Shown here: piece by piece, positions 53,460 to 62,896 of the stretch | Position numbering within the stretch: position 1 is the stretch's first letter | Layout: each line of letters opens with the position of its first letter | NCBI RefSeq assembly: GCF_009827545.1 | Contig: NZ_WTYS01000001.1 | Location: forward strand, 831,772 to 895,771 | Reading direction: 5' to 3' | Length of the DNA: 64,000 nt | Source of the DNA: Pontixanthobacter gangjinensis | GTDB lineage: Bacteria > Pseudomonadota > Alphaproteobacteria > Sphingomonadales > Sphingomonadaceae | Position numbers and translations under genes: made by a program | The notes under the pieces: generated by a model | The model's input: only the letters and a program-made list of their open reading frames with translations | What the model was told of the DNA's origin: nothing | The model's database searches: none

Positions 53460-54644
53460 ATGTCGGTAAAAATGGCCCTAGCGAAATTGTCTGCGACTGC
53501 AGCAGGCGGTGCGCTGTTAGCAGGTGGCGCGGTGCATGTCGCCGAAACCCCGATCACGGATTCCCCGTCTTACAAGTCGGTTAAGGGGCCCCAATCGGTA
53601 AAAGCCGAACCGCGCTATATCAAGGACCGTCCGACCACGCGTCGCCGCGTTGTTCACACAGAACCGCGCAAGCGCCGGATTGTGAAACGCGTTGTAGAAT
53701 GCGAACCCGCAGTCGGTATGGGCCCTGGCGGCCATGCAACTGGCGCTGTTGTTAATGGTCAAGGCTGCGCGCCAGCCTATCAAATGGCGCTGGCAGCCAT
53801 TCCTGCACCTTATGCCCCGCCACCACAGCCAACATTCCGAGGTGGCGGCGGCAATGGCGCAGGCGTGACCGTAATTGGAGGCAGCGGCGGCCTTGGAGGA
53901 GGGTTCGGTGGAGGCTTCTTCGGCGGCTTCGGTGGAAGTTCCAGCGGTAGCTCGGGCGGTAGCGTCGTTGTCAGCTCGACCACGACAACTTCTGGCGGAA
54001 CCTCTTCGGGTACTTCTGGCGGTGACATCATTATCGATATCGACAACACCAGCGGTGGCAGCTCCACTTCGACTTCGACCGGGGGGCTCACCTCGACCAC
54101 GACTACAGGCGGCCTGACTTCGACCACAACCACTGGTGGTGTCAGCACTTCAACCGGCGGCGTATCGACTTCGACTGGTGGCGTTTCAACGTCGACTGGT
54201 GGTGTGACGTCGACTACATCGACCTCGACATCGTCGGGGAATGTCTCAACCAGTTCGGGGAATGTGTCGAGCAGTTCAGGCAACAATGCGAGTTCGTCGA
54301 CTTCGGGCAACGTTTCTAGCAGCAGCTCGGGCAATGTTTCGAGCAGCAGCTCGACATCTGGCAATGTGACCAGTTCGTCGTCGACATCGGGCAATGTTTC
54401 CACATCGACCAGCACATCGGGCAATATTACCAGCTCGACCAGCTCTTCGACCTCGACCAGCTCGTCATCCAGCACTTCGACTTCAACATCGTCGTCAGGA
54501 AACAATACGACGACAACAACAACATCGGGAATGACCTCCAACGGCGGCACGCCGGTGCCTGCTCCACCAATGACAATCTTGTTCGGTCTGGCAGCAGCAG
54601 CGGTAATGGGCCGCCGCAAGCTGAAGGTGAAGAAATCGGCTTAA
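53460..54644 (+). CDS. Ser/Thr/Gly-rich exported protein with PEP-CTERM-like C-terminus
   Basis: The 394-residue protein has an N-terminal signal-like segment (LSATAAGGALLAGGAVHVA) and a very basic region (about 45-85, with RRRVVHTEPRKRRIVKRVV). A glycine-rich stretch follows, then about 200 residues made almost only of Ser, Thr and Gly with Asn/Val punctuation (GGVSTST and SSGNVS repeats). The end, TPVPAPPMTILFGLAAAAVMGRRKLK, has the Pro-rich motif, membrane helix and Arg cluster of a PEP-CTERM/VPxP sorting signal. It is likely a surface or matrix protein. A strong terminator follows. Confidence 0.72.
   Translation: MSVKMALAKLSATAAGGALLAGGAVHVAETPITDSPSYKSVKGPQSVKAEPRYIKDRPTTRRRVVHTEPRKRRIVKRVVECEPAVGMGPGGHATGAVVNGQGCAPAYQMALAAIPAPYAPPPQPTFRGGGGNGAGVTVIGGSGGLGGGFGGGFFGGFGGSSSGSSGGSVVVSSTTTTSGGTSSGTSGGDIIIDIDNTSGGSSTSTSTGGLTSTTTTGGLTSTTTTGGVSTSTGGVSTSTGGVSTSTGGVTSTTSTSTSSGNVSTSSGNVSSSSGNNASSSTSGNVSSSSSGNVSSSSSTSGNVTSSSSTSGNVSTSTSTSGNITSSTSSSTSTSSSSSTSTSTSSSGNNTTTTTTSGMTSNGGTPVPAPPMTILFGLAAAAVMGRRKLKVKKSA
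53930..54530 (+). repeat. Low-complexity Ser/Thr/Gly coding repeats
   Basis: The DNA is built of short degenerate units such as TCGACTTCGAC and TCGGGCAATGTT, encoding GGVSTST (three near-perfect tandem copies around 54137-54205) and then (S)nGNVS units. It is a coding repeat expanding in protein space. The unit length varies and there are no unique spacers, so it is not a CRISPR array. Confidence 0.85.
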
Positions 54645-54669
54645 GCGCCACTTTCAAGAATGCGCAAAG

Positions 54670-54699
54670 AAAGGGCGGCTCCGCAACGGGCCGCCCTTT
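54670..54699 (+). terminator. Rho-independent terminator after the Ser/Thr/Gly-rich gene
   Basis: A 10-bp perfect stem (54670-54679 with 54690-54699) with a 10-base loop and a T run lies 26 bp after the stop codon. Confidence 0.9.
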
Positions 54700-54724
54700 T
54701 CATTTGTTAGAGATTCTAGAACAT

Positions 54725-55070
54725 TCAGTCCGCCTCGATGCTATCCGCCACATTGGTTACCCACCGAACACCAGCAATCGTCATGATGCCGCCCAGCTCC
54801 CAGACGTTAGCGTATCCATACCCATGCAAATTGACCGCTCCGTCAATGTGACTTGCCTTAATGCCGAAGCGGACCGAGCGTCTAGCAGCAGTACATCTTC
54901 ATTGTATGCGATCTCAAAAAATGCATCGTGATCGAGAAAATGCTGCTGACGGGTACCTACGAAATTGATCGCGTACTTTGTGAAGCCATCATAGCTGATC
55001 TCGGGGCACGGTACTGCATCATTGGCGGACAAGGACACACCGACCAAAGCCAATGACAGCGTAAAATCAT
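54725..55070 (-). pseudogene. Exported rhodanese-domain protein, frameshifted and internally deleted
   Basis: The minus strand encodes a signal-like start (LALVGVSLSANDA), then GTRQQHFLDHDAFFEIA and EDVLLLDARSASALRQ, a rhodanese-type beta-strand and helix. One base is then missing: adding a G restores GHIDGAVNL. Directly after it follows HGYGYANVWELGGIMTIAG, the C-terminal part of the same family. The middle with the catalytic Cys loop is gone, apparently deleted between two Asn-Leu positions. The start also seems shifted: an ATG at 55070 is one frame off. The stop is at 54725. Confidence 0.65.
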
Positions 55071-55222
55071 GGCAAGATGGATTTAAAACTCCCCCTCCCT
55101 ATGTAGAGAGACAGGCTGCGCGCAAAGACGTTACATACCGAGGAAGTACCTGCCTTCTCCGCAGAATACGGATATACATGCCATAGTTATCAGGTCAGAT
55201 TTTTTGAAATTGGTCGAACGAA

Positions 55223-55251
55223 AAAGGCGCCGATCAAAGACCAGCGCCTTT
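55223..55251 (-). terminator. Rho-independent terminator of acnA
   Basis: An 8-bp stem (AAAGGCGC at 55223-55230 with 55244-55251) is followed on the minus strand by a run of five T residues, 20 bp after the acnA stop. Confidence 0.8.
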
Positions 55252-55271
55252 CTTGATAATTGCCGTTCGGC

Positions 55272-57944
55272 TCAAGCAGCCAATTTGCGCAACACGTAGT
55301 GGAGGATTCCGCCGTTGCGGTAATATTCCATTTCGTTGGCGGTATCGATCCGGCACTGCGCGGTGAAGCTGAAGCTCGTGCCATCAGCACGGGTCACAGC
55401 TACTTCGACATCCTGACCCGGTGTCAGGTCTGCGAGGCCGAGGATGCTGAAGCTGTCTTCGCCGGTTAGGCCAAGCGTTTCGCGGGTGTCGCCGTCTTTG
55501 AACTGGAGCGGAAGCACACCCATACCAACAAGGTTGGAACGGTGAATACGCTCGAAGCTTTCGACGATCACAGCGCGGACACCAAGAAGAATGGTCCCCT
55601 TTGCAGCCCAATCGCGGCTGGAGCCAGTTCCATATTCCTTGCCGCCAATAACGATCAATGGGGTGCCATCGGCCTTGTGCTTCATGGCAGCGTCGTAAAT
55701 TGCCATCTGTTCGCCATTGTAGGTGGTTACGCCGCCTTCAACACCGGGAACCATTTCGTTCTTTATGCGGATATTGGCAAAGGTGCCGCGCATCATCACT
55801 TCGTGGTTACCGCGACGCGAGCCATAGGAATTGAAGTCAGCCTTCGCGACCTGATTGCTCATGAGATATTCGCCAGCGGGGCTGTCTTGCTTGATCGCAC
55901 CAGCTGGTGAGATGTGGTCGGTGGTGACCGAATCACCAAGCACAGCGAGCGGTTTTGCATCATTGATGTCGGTGATCGGGGCAGGGGTCATATCCATGCC
56001 ATCGAAATAAGGCGGGTTGGCGACATAGGTGCTGCCGGGACGCCATTGGTATGTGTCCGAACCATCAACATTGATCGCCTGCCAATGCTCATCGCCCTTA
56101 TAGACATCAGCATAACGGGTTTCGAACATCCCGCGATCGATCGAGCTGGCGCGCAAATCGGCAATTTCAAGATTGCTGGGCCAGATGTCCTTGAGAAACA
56201 CGTCATTGCCATCTTGATCTTGGCCAAGCGGTGTATCGACCATGTCGGTCGTGACGGTGCCGCGCAAAGCATAAGCGACCACGAGCGGCGGCGAAGCGAG
56301 AAAGTTTGCTTGTACATCTGGGGAAATCCGGCCTTCGAAGTTGCGATTGCCCGAAAGGACAGACGCAGCGACGATGTTGTTACCATTGATGGCTTTGCTA
56401 ATCGGTGCAGCCAGAGGGCCTGAGTTGCCGATGCAAGTAGTGCAACCATATCCGACCAGGTCGAAGCCAATCGCATCGAGGTCATCCTGCAATCCGGCTT
56501 TGACGAGGTAGTCTGTGACCACCTGCGATCCCGGTGCGAGGCTGGTTTTGACCCACGGTTTAGGCATCAGGCCCTTGGCGCGCGCCTTGCGCGCGACGAG
56601 GCCGGCAGCGATCAAAACATCAGGGTTGGATGTATTTGTGCAGCTGGTGATTGCAGCGATTACAACGTCGCCATCGCCAATGTCGTGGTCTTCGCCTTCT
56701 ACCGCGACACGCTCTGCAGCGTCTTTCTTGAAGATCTTCTTCAGATCGCCGTTGAACAGCTCGTCAACATTGGGGAGCGTAACCTTGTCTTGAGGGCGCT
56801 TGGGACCTGCTAGCGATGGGACGACGCTGGCCATGTCGAGGCTGAGGGTCTTTGTGAAGACAGGCTCGTTCGCCGGATCGAACCACATTCCCTGTGCTTT
56901 CGAATACGCTTCGATCAATGCGATTTGATCTTCATCGCGGCCGGTTAGACGCATATATTCGATAGTTTTATCATCAATCCCGAAGAAGCCGCACGTTGCG
57001 CCATATTCTGGTGCCATATTGGCGATAGTCGCCCGGTCCGCTAGGCTGAGGTTTGACACGCCAGGGCCGTAAAATTCTACAAAACTGCCAACTACGCCAA
57101 CTTCGCGGAGCATTTGGACGCAGGTGAGTACGAGGTCGGTTGCGGTCACGCCTTCTGGCATCGCGCCATCAAGCTTGAAACCAACAACCTGCGGGACCAG
57201 CATTGAAACTGGTTGGCCGAGCATAGCCGCTTCGGCTTCGATTCCGCCAACGCCCCAGCCAAGAACGCCAAGGCCGTTGATCATAGTGGTGTGGCTGTCT
57301 GTTCCAACGCATGTATCAGGGTAGGCGACTATTGTGCCATCAGGTCCGGCAGATGACCAAACGCCTTGGCCGATGTGCTCAAGGTTGACCTGGTGGCAGA
57401 TGCCGGTGCCCGGAGGGACCGCTTTGAAATTGTCGAGGCTTTTTGCGCCCCATTTCAAGAAGTCATAGCGCTCTGCATTGCGCTGGTATTCCATTTCAAC
57501 ATTGTGTTCGAACGCTTTGGGATGACCGAATTCATCGACCATAACCGAGTGATCGATCACCAGATGAACTGGAACCTGCGGATTAATCTTTTGCGTATCG
57601 CCGCCTAGCTTGCCAATTGCATCGCGCATTGCCGCCAAGTCGACCACACAGGGGACGCCTGTGAAATCCTGAAGCAAGACGCGGGCAGGGCGATACTGGA
57701 TCTCGGTACCAGTCTTCGGGTCCTTCTGCCAATCGGCGAGGCCCTGAATATCATCGGTTGAAACGGTAAATCCGCCATCTTCGAAACGCAGCAGGTTTTC
57801 CAGCAGAACCTTCATCGAGAACGGCAATTTGCTGACATCGCCAATGGTCTCACTGGCTTTGGCGAGAGAGTAATACGCATATTCCTTGCCGCCCACTTTG
57901 AGCGTGCTGCGTGTTCCGAGTGTGTCCTGGCCGACCTGGGTCAT
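55272..57944 (-). CDS. acnA: Aconitate hydratase A
   Basis: The 890-residue AcnA/IRP-type aconitase isomerises citrate and isocitrate in the TCA cycle. Fe-S cluster cysteines are seen in [10 protein letters not shown] and [12 protein letters not shown]. Other signatures are [20 protein letters not shown], the SPAGAI/DSPAGEY region, [14 protein letters not shown] and the swivelling-domain active-site Ser/Arg in [15 protein letters not shown]. It stands alone with its own terminator. The upstream region 57945-58188 shows no gene and should hold the promoter. Confidence 0.97.
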   Translation of the reverse strand: MTQVGQDTLGTRSTLKVGGKEYAYYSLAKASETIGDVSKLPFSMKVLLENLLRFEDGGFTVSTDDIQGLADWQKDPKTGTEIQYRPARVLLQDFTGVPCVVDLAAMRDAIGKLGGDTQKINPQVPVHLVIDHSVMVDEFGHPKAFEHNVEMEYQRNAERYDFLKWGAKSLDNFKAVPPGTGICHQVNLEHIGQGVWSSAGPDGTIVAYPDTCVGTDSHTTMINGLGVLGWGVGGIEAEAAMLGQPVSMLVPQVVGFKLDGAMPEGVTATDLVLTCVQMLREVGVVGSFVEFYGPGVSNLSLADRATIANMAPEYGATCGFFGIDDKTIEYMRLTGRDEDQIALIEAYSKAQGMWFDPANEPVFTKTLSLDMASVVPSLAGPKRPQDKVTLPNVDELFNGDLKKIFKKDAAERVAVEGEDHDIGDGDVVIAAITSCTNTSNPDVLIAAGLVARKARAKGLMPKPWVKTSLAPGSQVVTDYLVKAGLQDDLDAIGFDLVGYGCTTCIGNSGPLAAPISKAINGNNIVAASVLSGNRNFEGRISPDVQANFLASPPLVVAYALRGTVTTDMVDTPLGQDQDGNDVFLKDIWPSNLEIADLRASSIDRGMFETRYADVYKGDEHWQAINVDGSDTYQWRPGSTYVANPPYFDGMDMTPAPITDINDAKPLAVLGDSVTTDHISPAGAIKQDSPAGEYLMSNQVAKADFNSYGSRRGNHEVMMRGTFANIRIKNEMVPGVEGGVTTYNGEQMAIYDAAMKHKADGTPLIVIGGKEYGTGSSRDWAAKGTILLGVRAVIVESFERIHRSNLVGMGVLPLQFKDGDTRETLGLTGEDSFSILGLADLTPGQDVEVAVTRADGTSFSFTAQCRIDTANEMEYYRNGGILHYVLRKLAA

Positions 57945-58188
57945 GCTGCGGGTAATCCTTTCATGGATGGGGCCCGCGCGCTCCCGATTTCAAATCGGGC
58001 GTTCAGCGGACAAAATATCTCCCGCGCACCTGCTACTTCAATGCCGTTTGGTCAAGTCCGCAACCTCCCAAAATCACGGATGGGCGGCCTTAAATGCGTT
58101 ACACATGTTTACTGGCGGCTTTCGCAATTCCTCCTTAACCATCAACCGAGTTGGTCGAATGGATAAAGATGGGAAACTGGACAGGACC

Positions 58189-58365
58189 ATGAATAGAGAG
58201 CGCCATGTGCAACCCCTCAACCAGATGCGTATGGCCGTCTTTAGCGCAGCAACTGCGATGCTCGCTTGTTTCTATTTGGCGTTTGTCCTGTCAGGTAATC
58301 CTGCGAATGCGGCTCAAGTCGCGATCCATTCAGTTTCGGTGAGCCAAACGGCTCTTGCTAGATAG
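58189..58365 (+). CDS. Possible small single-span membrane or exported protein
   Basis: A 58-residue frame begins at an ATG with an AGGA ribosome site. It has a polar start, one hydrophobic segment (AVFSAATAMLACFYLAFVL) and a short tail. The segment could be a signal peptide (cleavage near NANA) or an anchor. No family is recognised. It overlaps the convergent EamA gene's end by eight bases. Short length and lack of a known relative keep confidence low. Confidence 0.4.
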   Translation: MNRERHVQPLNQMRMAVFSAATAMLACFYLAFVLSGNPANAAQVAIHSVSVSQTALAR

Positions 58366-59242
58366 CGCTTTGTTCAGGGCGCCTTCGGGTCGCAACCAGA
58401 CAACCAACTACGATCATCATGGCCCCGGCAACGGTGGTCATGGTGATCGCTTCGGCAAAGACGTACCATCCAAGCAAAGCTGCCCACAGAAAACCAGAAT
58501 ATTCTAACGGGACCAGATACTGCGCCTCTGCCCGTGCATAGGCCCAGGTCAGCGACAATGCTCCAGCCACTGTGAGAGCAGCAGCAGCCGAGATACTGCC
58601 CAATATCGGAAGGGACGGGACTGTCAGAAACCACGGGGCAAAAACCGCTAAGACGCTGAACGCAACGCCGCTATGGAAAGTTGTGGCTTCGGTTGGACTA
58701 GAGATGAGGGCTTGCTGACGGATAATTATGAAATTCCAGGCGTAAAGCATCGCCGAAAACAGAATAGCGCCAAGTCCTTTCAAGGTTTCAATGTCGAAAT
58801 CGGCTGCTCCCAATCTGCCACTTACGATGATGATTGTCCCAAGGAAGCCGAGTAGCGATGCATAGACAGCTTCGCGGCGGATTACCTCACCGAGTAATAT
58901 TGCCGCCAAATAAAGAGTGATCAGGGGTGCGATAAAGCTGATCGCAATCGCCTCGGCAATCGGCAGCTTGGTCAATGCATAAAAGAAGCTGAGCGCCATG
59001 AAGCCGGACACTGTTCCACGCAAGATGTGCACTTTTAGCACGGCACGCTTCGGCCATTTTCCGCCGGTCCCGAGCCAGATTGGCGCGATAATCAATGTTC
59101 CGATCGCAGAGCGCAATATTGCCGCGCTGTAGGCCCCGGCGGCCAGCGAGGCGCTTTTCATAAATGCATCCATTGCCGACAGAAAACACACGCCGAGCAG
59201 AGCAGCCGCAAACGGCATGTAGGCGAGGTGCTTTTCAGACAT
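58358..59242 (-). CDS. EamA/DMT-superfamily transporter
   Basis: The 294-residue protein has ten predicted membrane helices in two EamA repeats (about 5-135 and 150-285), the topology of drug/metabolite exporters such as RhaT and RarD relatives. The second repeat ends AGAMMIVVGCLVATRRR. The substrate is unknown. I use the ATG at 59242 (MSEKHLAYMPF); the frame continues 16 codons upstream. Confidence 0.88.
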   Translation of the reverse strand: MSEKHLAYMPFAAALLGVCFLSAMDAFMKSASLAAGAYSAAILRSAIGTLIIAPIWLGTGGKWPKRAVLKVHILRGTVSGFMALSFFYALTKLPIAEAIAISFIAPLITLYLAAILLGEVIRREAVYASLLGFLGTIIIVSGRLGAADFDIETLKGLGAILFSAMLYAWNFIIIRQQALISSPTEATTFHSGVAFSVLAVFAPWFLTVPSLPILGSISAAAALTVAGALSLTWAYARAEAQYLVPLEYSGFLWAALLGWYVFAEAITMTTVAGAMMIVVGCLVATRRRPEQSAI

Positions 59243-59392
59243 GGAACTCGCATAGGCATTGTGTGGCGCTGCGTCACCACTCGCCCGCAATTCAGCCCCC
59301 AGTCAGCCATCATGGTTGATGGATTCTTCGCAATGGGGCAAATCATATCAATCGCCGAGAACTATTTTGGCGCGAACAGGGTGAGATAAGAC

Positions 59393-60793
59393 GTGACGAC
59401 CAGCAAGATTTTCCGGATTTCACTTTTGGCCGTGGCAAGCGCCACAATTGCTTTGCCGGTGGGCTTGGCGGCGCAATCCAGCGCTACCAAAGCGCCGGAG
59501 AACTTAATTCCTCAGCAACCAGCAATTGCCAGCGTTCCGGTGGACGCCGAAGATGATGTGGTTGTGTCTGACGCGGTCCTCGACGGTATTGATGCGATGG
59601 CGAAAGACGAAAGCCCAGCCTTGCAAAGCTGGAGCATTGAAAACGCGCGCGCTTTAGCTGCGATTGTGGAGGGGGTCGACGAAGAAGGCCTAAAGCCGGC
59701 AGACTATAATTTACTCGGCCTGCGGGCTGCGATCGAAGCCGGGCCCAGCTCCGCGCTCAATGAAATCGCGTCAAAATCTTTTCAATATCTCGTGGAAGAT
59801 TTGCGCGACGGGCGCACTCCAATGGATGCGCGCAAACAATGGTTTGTGTTTGATCCCGACCAAGACCGTTATCCTACGAAGAAGCTGATGTCAGAGGCCC
59901 TCGAATCGGGCGATATGGCAGGTGTACTTTCCAAAATCATGCCTGAGCATCCTGACTATCAGCGTTTGAAGGGAGAGCTGGCGAAGACGCCGGCGACCAA
60001 TCCTGCGCGTCAAAAACTGATCCGCGCTAACATGGACCGATGGCGCTGGCTCGCGCGCGACTTGGGTGGCCAATATTTGATGACCAATGTCCCCGAATTT
60101 CAGCTGCGACTGACGGTGAATGACAAGATTATCCGGACCTACCGGACCGTGGTGGGCAAGCCGGGCCGCACCGCTACGCCGCAAATTGCCGAGAGCGTCG
60201 AGGGCGTCATATTCAATCCGACTTGGACAGTGCCGCAGTCAATAGTGAAGGGCGAAGGCCTGGGTGCTCGTGTTCTGGCCAATCCGGCTTGGGGCCGCGC
60301 GCGCGGCTATAAGGCGTCTCGTGGGGCGAATGGCTGGGTCAGTGTGGTTCAGCAACCTGGACCAAGTAATTCGCTCGGGCTGATGAAGCTCGACATGCCC
60401 AACAAACATGCAATCTTTTTCCATGACACACCGTCACGGCATTTGTTCAAAAACGATGCGCGGGCTCTGAGCCATGGCTGCATCCGCACAGAACGGGCGA
60501 CTGAGTTGGCGATTGCATTGGCGATTTTGCAAGGAGGGCTGACAGCCGATGAGGGCGTCGAGAAGCTGAAATCGGGCGTGTATACGAAAGTGCCATTCCA
60601 AAAGACCATGCCCGCCTACATCACCTATTTCACAATGGCACAAAACATTGATGGTGAGCTGACTACATTCTCGGATATTTACGGTCGCGATGCGGCTGTT
60701 TTGGCGAGCCTGGATGCACCACGAAAAGCAAACAGGTCACGCGTAACCGACGAACAGGTGATCGTGATCGAGGATAATTTGCGTGACAGCTGA
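59393..60793 (+). CDS. L,D-transpeptidase (YkuD/LdtD-like), exported
   Basis: The 466-residue protein has a signal peptide (about 1-27, cleavage after LAA). A helical N-terminal part resembles the scaffold region of YcbB/LdtD, and a YkuD catalytic domain follows. The catalytic signature is HDTPSRHLF...ALSHGCIRTE with the nucleophile Cys, and FNPTWTVPQSIVK is also typical of the group. It makes 3-3 crosslinks in peptidoglycan or attaches proteins to it. The start is a GTG at 59393 with GGTGAGA upstream. Its stop is 12 bp from that of a convergent L,D-transpeptidase of another family. Confidence 0.9.
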   Translation: MTTSKIFRISLLAVASATIALPVGLAAQSSATKAPENLIPQQPAIASVPVDAEDDVVVSDAVLDGIDAMAKDESPALQSWSIENARALAAIVEGVDEEGLKPADYNLLGLRAAIEAGPSSALNEIASKSFQYLVEDLRDGRTPMDARKQWFVFDPDQDRYPTKKLMSEALESGDMAGVLSKIMPEHPDYQRLKGELAKTPATNPARQKLIRANMDRWRWLARDLGGQYLMTNVPEFQLRLTVNDKIIRTYRTVVGKPGRTATPQIAESVEGVIFNPTWTVPQSIVKGEGLGARVLANPAWGRARGYKASRGANGWVSVVQQPGPSNSLGLMKLDMPNKHAIFFHDTPSRHLFKNDARALSHGCIRTERATELAIALAILQGGLTADEGVEKLKSGVYTKVPFQKTMPAYITYFTMAQNIDGELTTFSDIYGRDAAVLASLDAPRKANRSRVTDEQVIVIEDNLRDS

Positions 60794-60805
60794 TAGCGCC
60801 GATTA

Positions 60806-61525
60806 TTAATAAACTCCGGGGTTGATTTGCTCGATCCCGGTCGGGTTCTCAGGTTGCAATATTTTCAGGTCTATCGGTGCGTTGATAGTTGGCGGGACAA
60901 CGATAGTTCCGTCTTCTTGCAATCCTAGGCTATCGGCATGGATAACGCGTCCACCGCCAAGTTGCAGCAGAGCCAGCTTGAAGTCCGCATCGCCCATCGC
61001 GAAGCATCCATTCGAACGACCCAATCGGCCCCATTTTTCCAGATGGGTACGCTCGGCATATTTGGCTCGGTGCATTACAATTGCCCGATCGAGCGCGTTA
61101 GAATTGGTTGCCTCCAACCCTTCAAGCCGGATCGAAGTTCCATAACGGCCAGTGTACCAGCCATAGGTTGCGTATGTGCCCTTGCTTGAACAATGCGAGC
61201 CGTTCACGTTTGAGAACCAATTGAGCCAGCCATCATGTTCGGGATCTGATCCGTCACCATGGCTGACCAAATGGGAATTGACCGTTCCAGCCTCTAGATT
61301 CACAAAATGGAAGCGCGGTTGTGATGAATGTAAGCCGTAATCGGCGATGCCCACGATATCGTTACGCCACAGCATACTGCCCGCCTTGGCTTGTGCCTGC
61401 TTGGCGATTGCAGCCAATTTGGCATCGCGAGGCAAGCCATTGCGTGCCTGAGCAGGAAGGCGGGTTGGAACGGCTAGTGTCGCACCAACCAGTAGAGAGC
61501 CTTTGATGAGATCGCGTCTGTTCAT
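60806..61525 (-). CDS. Murein L,D-transpeptidase catalytic-domain family protein (YkuD_2 type)
   Basis: The 239-residue protein has a Tat-like or Sec signal (NRRDLIKGSLLVGATLA). Its domain has ADYGLHSSQPRFHFVNL, SSKGTYATYG, RAIVMHRA and WGRLGRSNGCFAM, whose Cys is the likely nucleophile. The pattern matches the YkuD_2 family of murein L,D-transpeptidases. Secretion through Tat is possible because of the twin Arg but the motif is not canonical (RRDLIK). It converges with the LdtD-like gene, suggesting cell-wall remodelling at this locus. Confidence 0.85.
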   Translation of the reverse strand: MNRRDLIKGSLLVGATLAVPTRLPAQARNGLPRDAKLAAIAKQAQAKAGSMLWRNDIVGIADYGLHSSQPRFHFVNLEAGTVNSHLVSHGDGSDPEHDGWLNWFSNVNGSHCSSKGTYATYGWYTGRYGTSIRLEGLEATNSNALDRAIVMHRAKYAERTHLEKWGRLGRSNGCFAMGDADFKLALLQLGGGRVIHADSLGLQEDGTIVVPPTINAPIDLKILQPENPTGIEQINPGVY

Positions 61526-61580
61526 GTTTCTAACTATAGCATAGCATCAGGTAACTGGTTCGTGAATGGGGTTTGATGAT

Positions 61581-61984
61581 ATGGGAATTGTAAGCAAATG
61601 TTTGCTGCCGATAGCACTCCTAAGCCTAATCGAAACTTCCAACGCTCAAGAAGGCATTCAGGCGTAATGCTCCAATGGATCGGGTGGGACTAGCGCGGTG
61701 TTGCGATGGTTCGCGATCGAGGCGGCGAGACCTACTTATCAGGTGGTCAGATAGAAGCGAATGGCCCGGGCACGCTTTGGATTGACGGTAAAATTGTCGA
61801 GGCTGGGGACGATTACTGCATTTTCGAAGGGCTAATCCGCATTGCCAACGCACCAGACGCAGGGCGCATATGTGAGATGAAAATGAAATGGCGGTTCGCG
61901 ATGACCCAGAACCGGAAATATTACCGGCTACGCGAATTTGAACGGTGCGACGGCCTGACAGATTACATCGACATCTATTTCTGA
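61581..61984 (+). pseudogene. Small exported protein gene, probably frameshifted
   Basis: An ATG at 61581 begins a good signal peptide (MGIVSKCLLPIALLSLIETSNA) that stops after 28 codons at TAA (61665-61667). A second frame, two bases off, carries MLQWIGWD, a TAG (61691-61693), and then an uninterrupted 92-codon stretch from ATG 61706 to the stop at 61984. That stretch has the features of a small cysteine-containing domain (GGETYLSGGQIEANG, IVEAGDDYCIFEG, EFERCDGLTDYIDIYF). The simplest reading is one secreted protein broken by an indel and a stop. Alternatively 61706-61984 is a free-standing gene. Confidence 0.45.
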
Positions 61985-62889
61985 GCGCCAAAGCGCGTAT
62001 TTTCATCCGCCATCGCCAACATCGAACGAGCATGGCGTGCAGCGACCGCGCGTTGGTCGGCGCCGTACCCACCGCCTAACGCGCTTGCGATCGGCAACCG
62101 CCTTTTGCGGGCCTCGTTGATAACATAACGATCACGGCGCTCCAATCCTCTGTCAGTTAGAGCAAGACGCCCAAGCCTATCATCGACATGCGGGTCTACA
62201 CCCGCTTGGTACAAAACAATATCAGGGGCAAATTGATCCAGCACGGTGGGAAGATGCTGTTCCAGAGCCGCCAGATATTCATCATCGCCCACTTCGTCAT
62301 TGAGGCCGATATCGAGGCTGGAGCGGGCCTTGCGAACGGGGAAATTCTTCTCCGCATGGACGGAGAGCGTGAAAATGTCCTGGCGACCCGCAGTCAGGCT
62401 GGCGGTGCCATCACCCTGATGAACGTCGAGGTCGACGATCAGGATGCGCCGCGCATCACTCTGTGCAATCAATCTGTTTGCGGTCACGGCCAAATCGTTA
62501 AACACGCAATAGCCCGCGCCGCTGGCATACAATGCATGATGGCTACCGGCTGCGCTATTCGCGGCATATCCAAACTCTTTTGCCAACATGGCTGCGAGCC
62601 ATGTACCTCCATTTGTATGGCGCACGCGGCTCGAAATGTGCGTGGTGACCGGGAAGCCGATACGGCGTTCCTTTTCCTTAGGTACGGTCGAAGTGAACAC
62701 TTGCTCGACATAGTCGGGGCAATGCACTGCCTCCAGCCATTCGCGCGGCATTGGTTCCGGCGCGTGCTCGGTCATCGGCATTCCGCTGCTGCGCAGCTCC
62801 ATCATCACCAATTGGTATTTGTCGAACTTGAACGTGCCGCGTTCGGGCGGCGGTGCCATGTAATCGGCATGATGAACGACATGGAGCAT
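61975..62889 (-). CDS. Histone deacetylase-family protein
   Basis: The 304-residue class II-like deacetylase or acetylpolyamine amidohydrolase relative has the zinc site and catalytic residues: GSHHALY (the His pair), VDLDVHQGDGTA with Asp and His zinc ligands, and YQAGVDPHVDDRLG with the third Asp ligand. LGGGY near the end is also typical. Its substrate in bacteria is uncertain (acetylated polyamines, proteins or small molecules). The 3' end overlaps the broken secreted-protein gene by ten bases. The next gene upstream on this strand is the thioredoxin-like lipoprotein. Confidence 0.92.
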   Translation of the reverse strand: MLHVVHHADYMAPPPERGTFKFDKYQLVMMELRSSGMPMTEHAPEPMPREWLEAVHCPDYVEQVFTSTVPKEKERRIGFPVTTHISSRVRHTNGGTWLAAMLAKEFGYAANSAAGSHHALYASGAGYCVFNDLAVTANRLIAQSDARRILIVDLDVHQGDGTASLTAGRQDIFTLSVHAEKNFPVRKARSSLDIGLNDEVGDDEYLAALEQHLPTVLDQFAPDIVLYQAGVDPHVDDRLGRLALTDRGLERRDRYVINEARKRRLPIASALGGGYGADQRAVAARHARSMLAMADENTRFGAQK

Positions 62890-62896
62890 GGAGATG

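Noticed and set aside
53930-54530. Regularly repeated units that could suggest a CRISPR array
   Set aside because: Units vary in length, have no unique spacers and form one open reading frame.
53810-54619. Long minus-strand ORF of 269 codons, Val/Glu/Leu/Pro-rich
   Set aside because: It lies wholly antisense to the Ser/Thr/Gly-rich gene and its composition is the direct complement of the Ser/Thr codon repeats.
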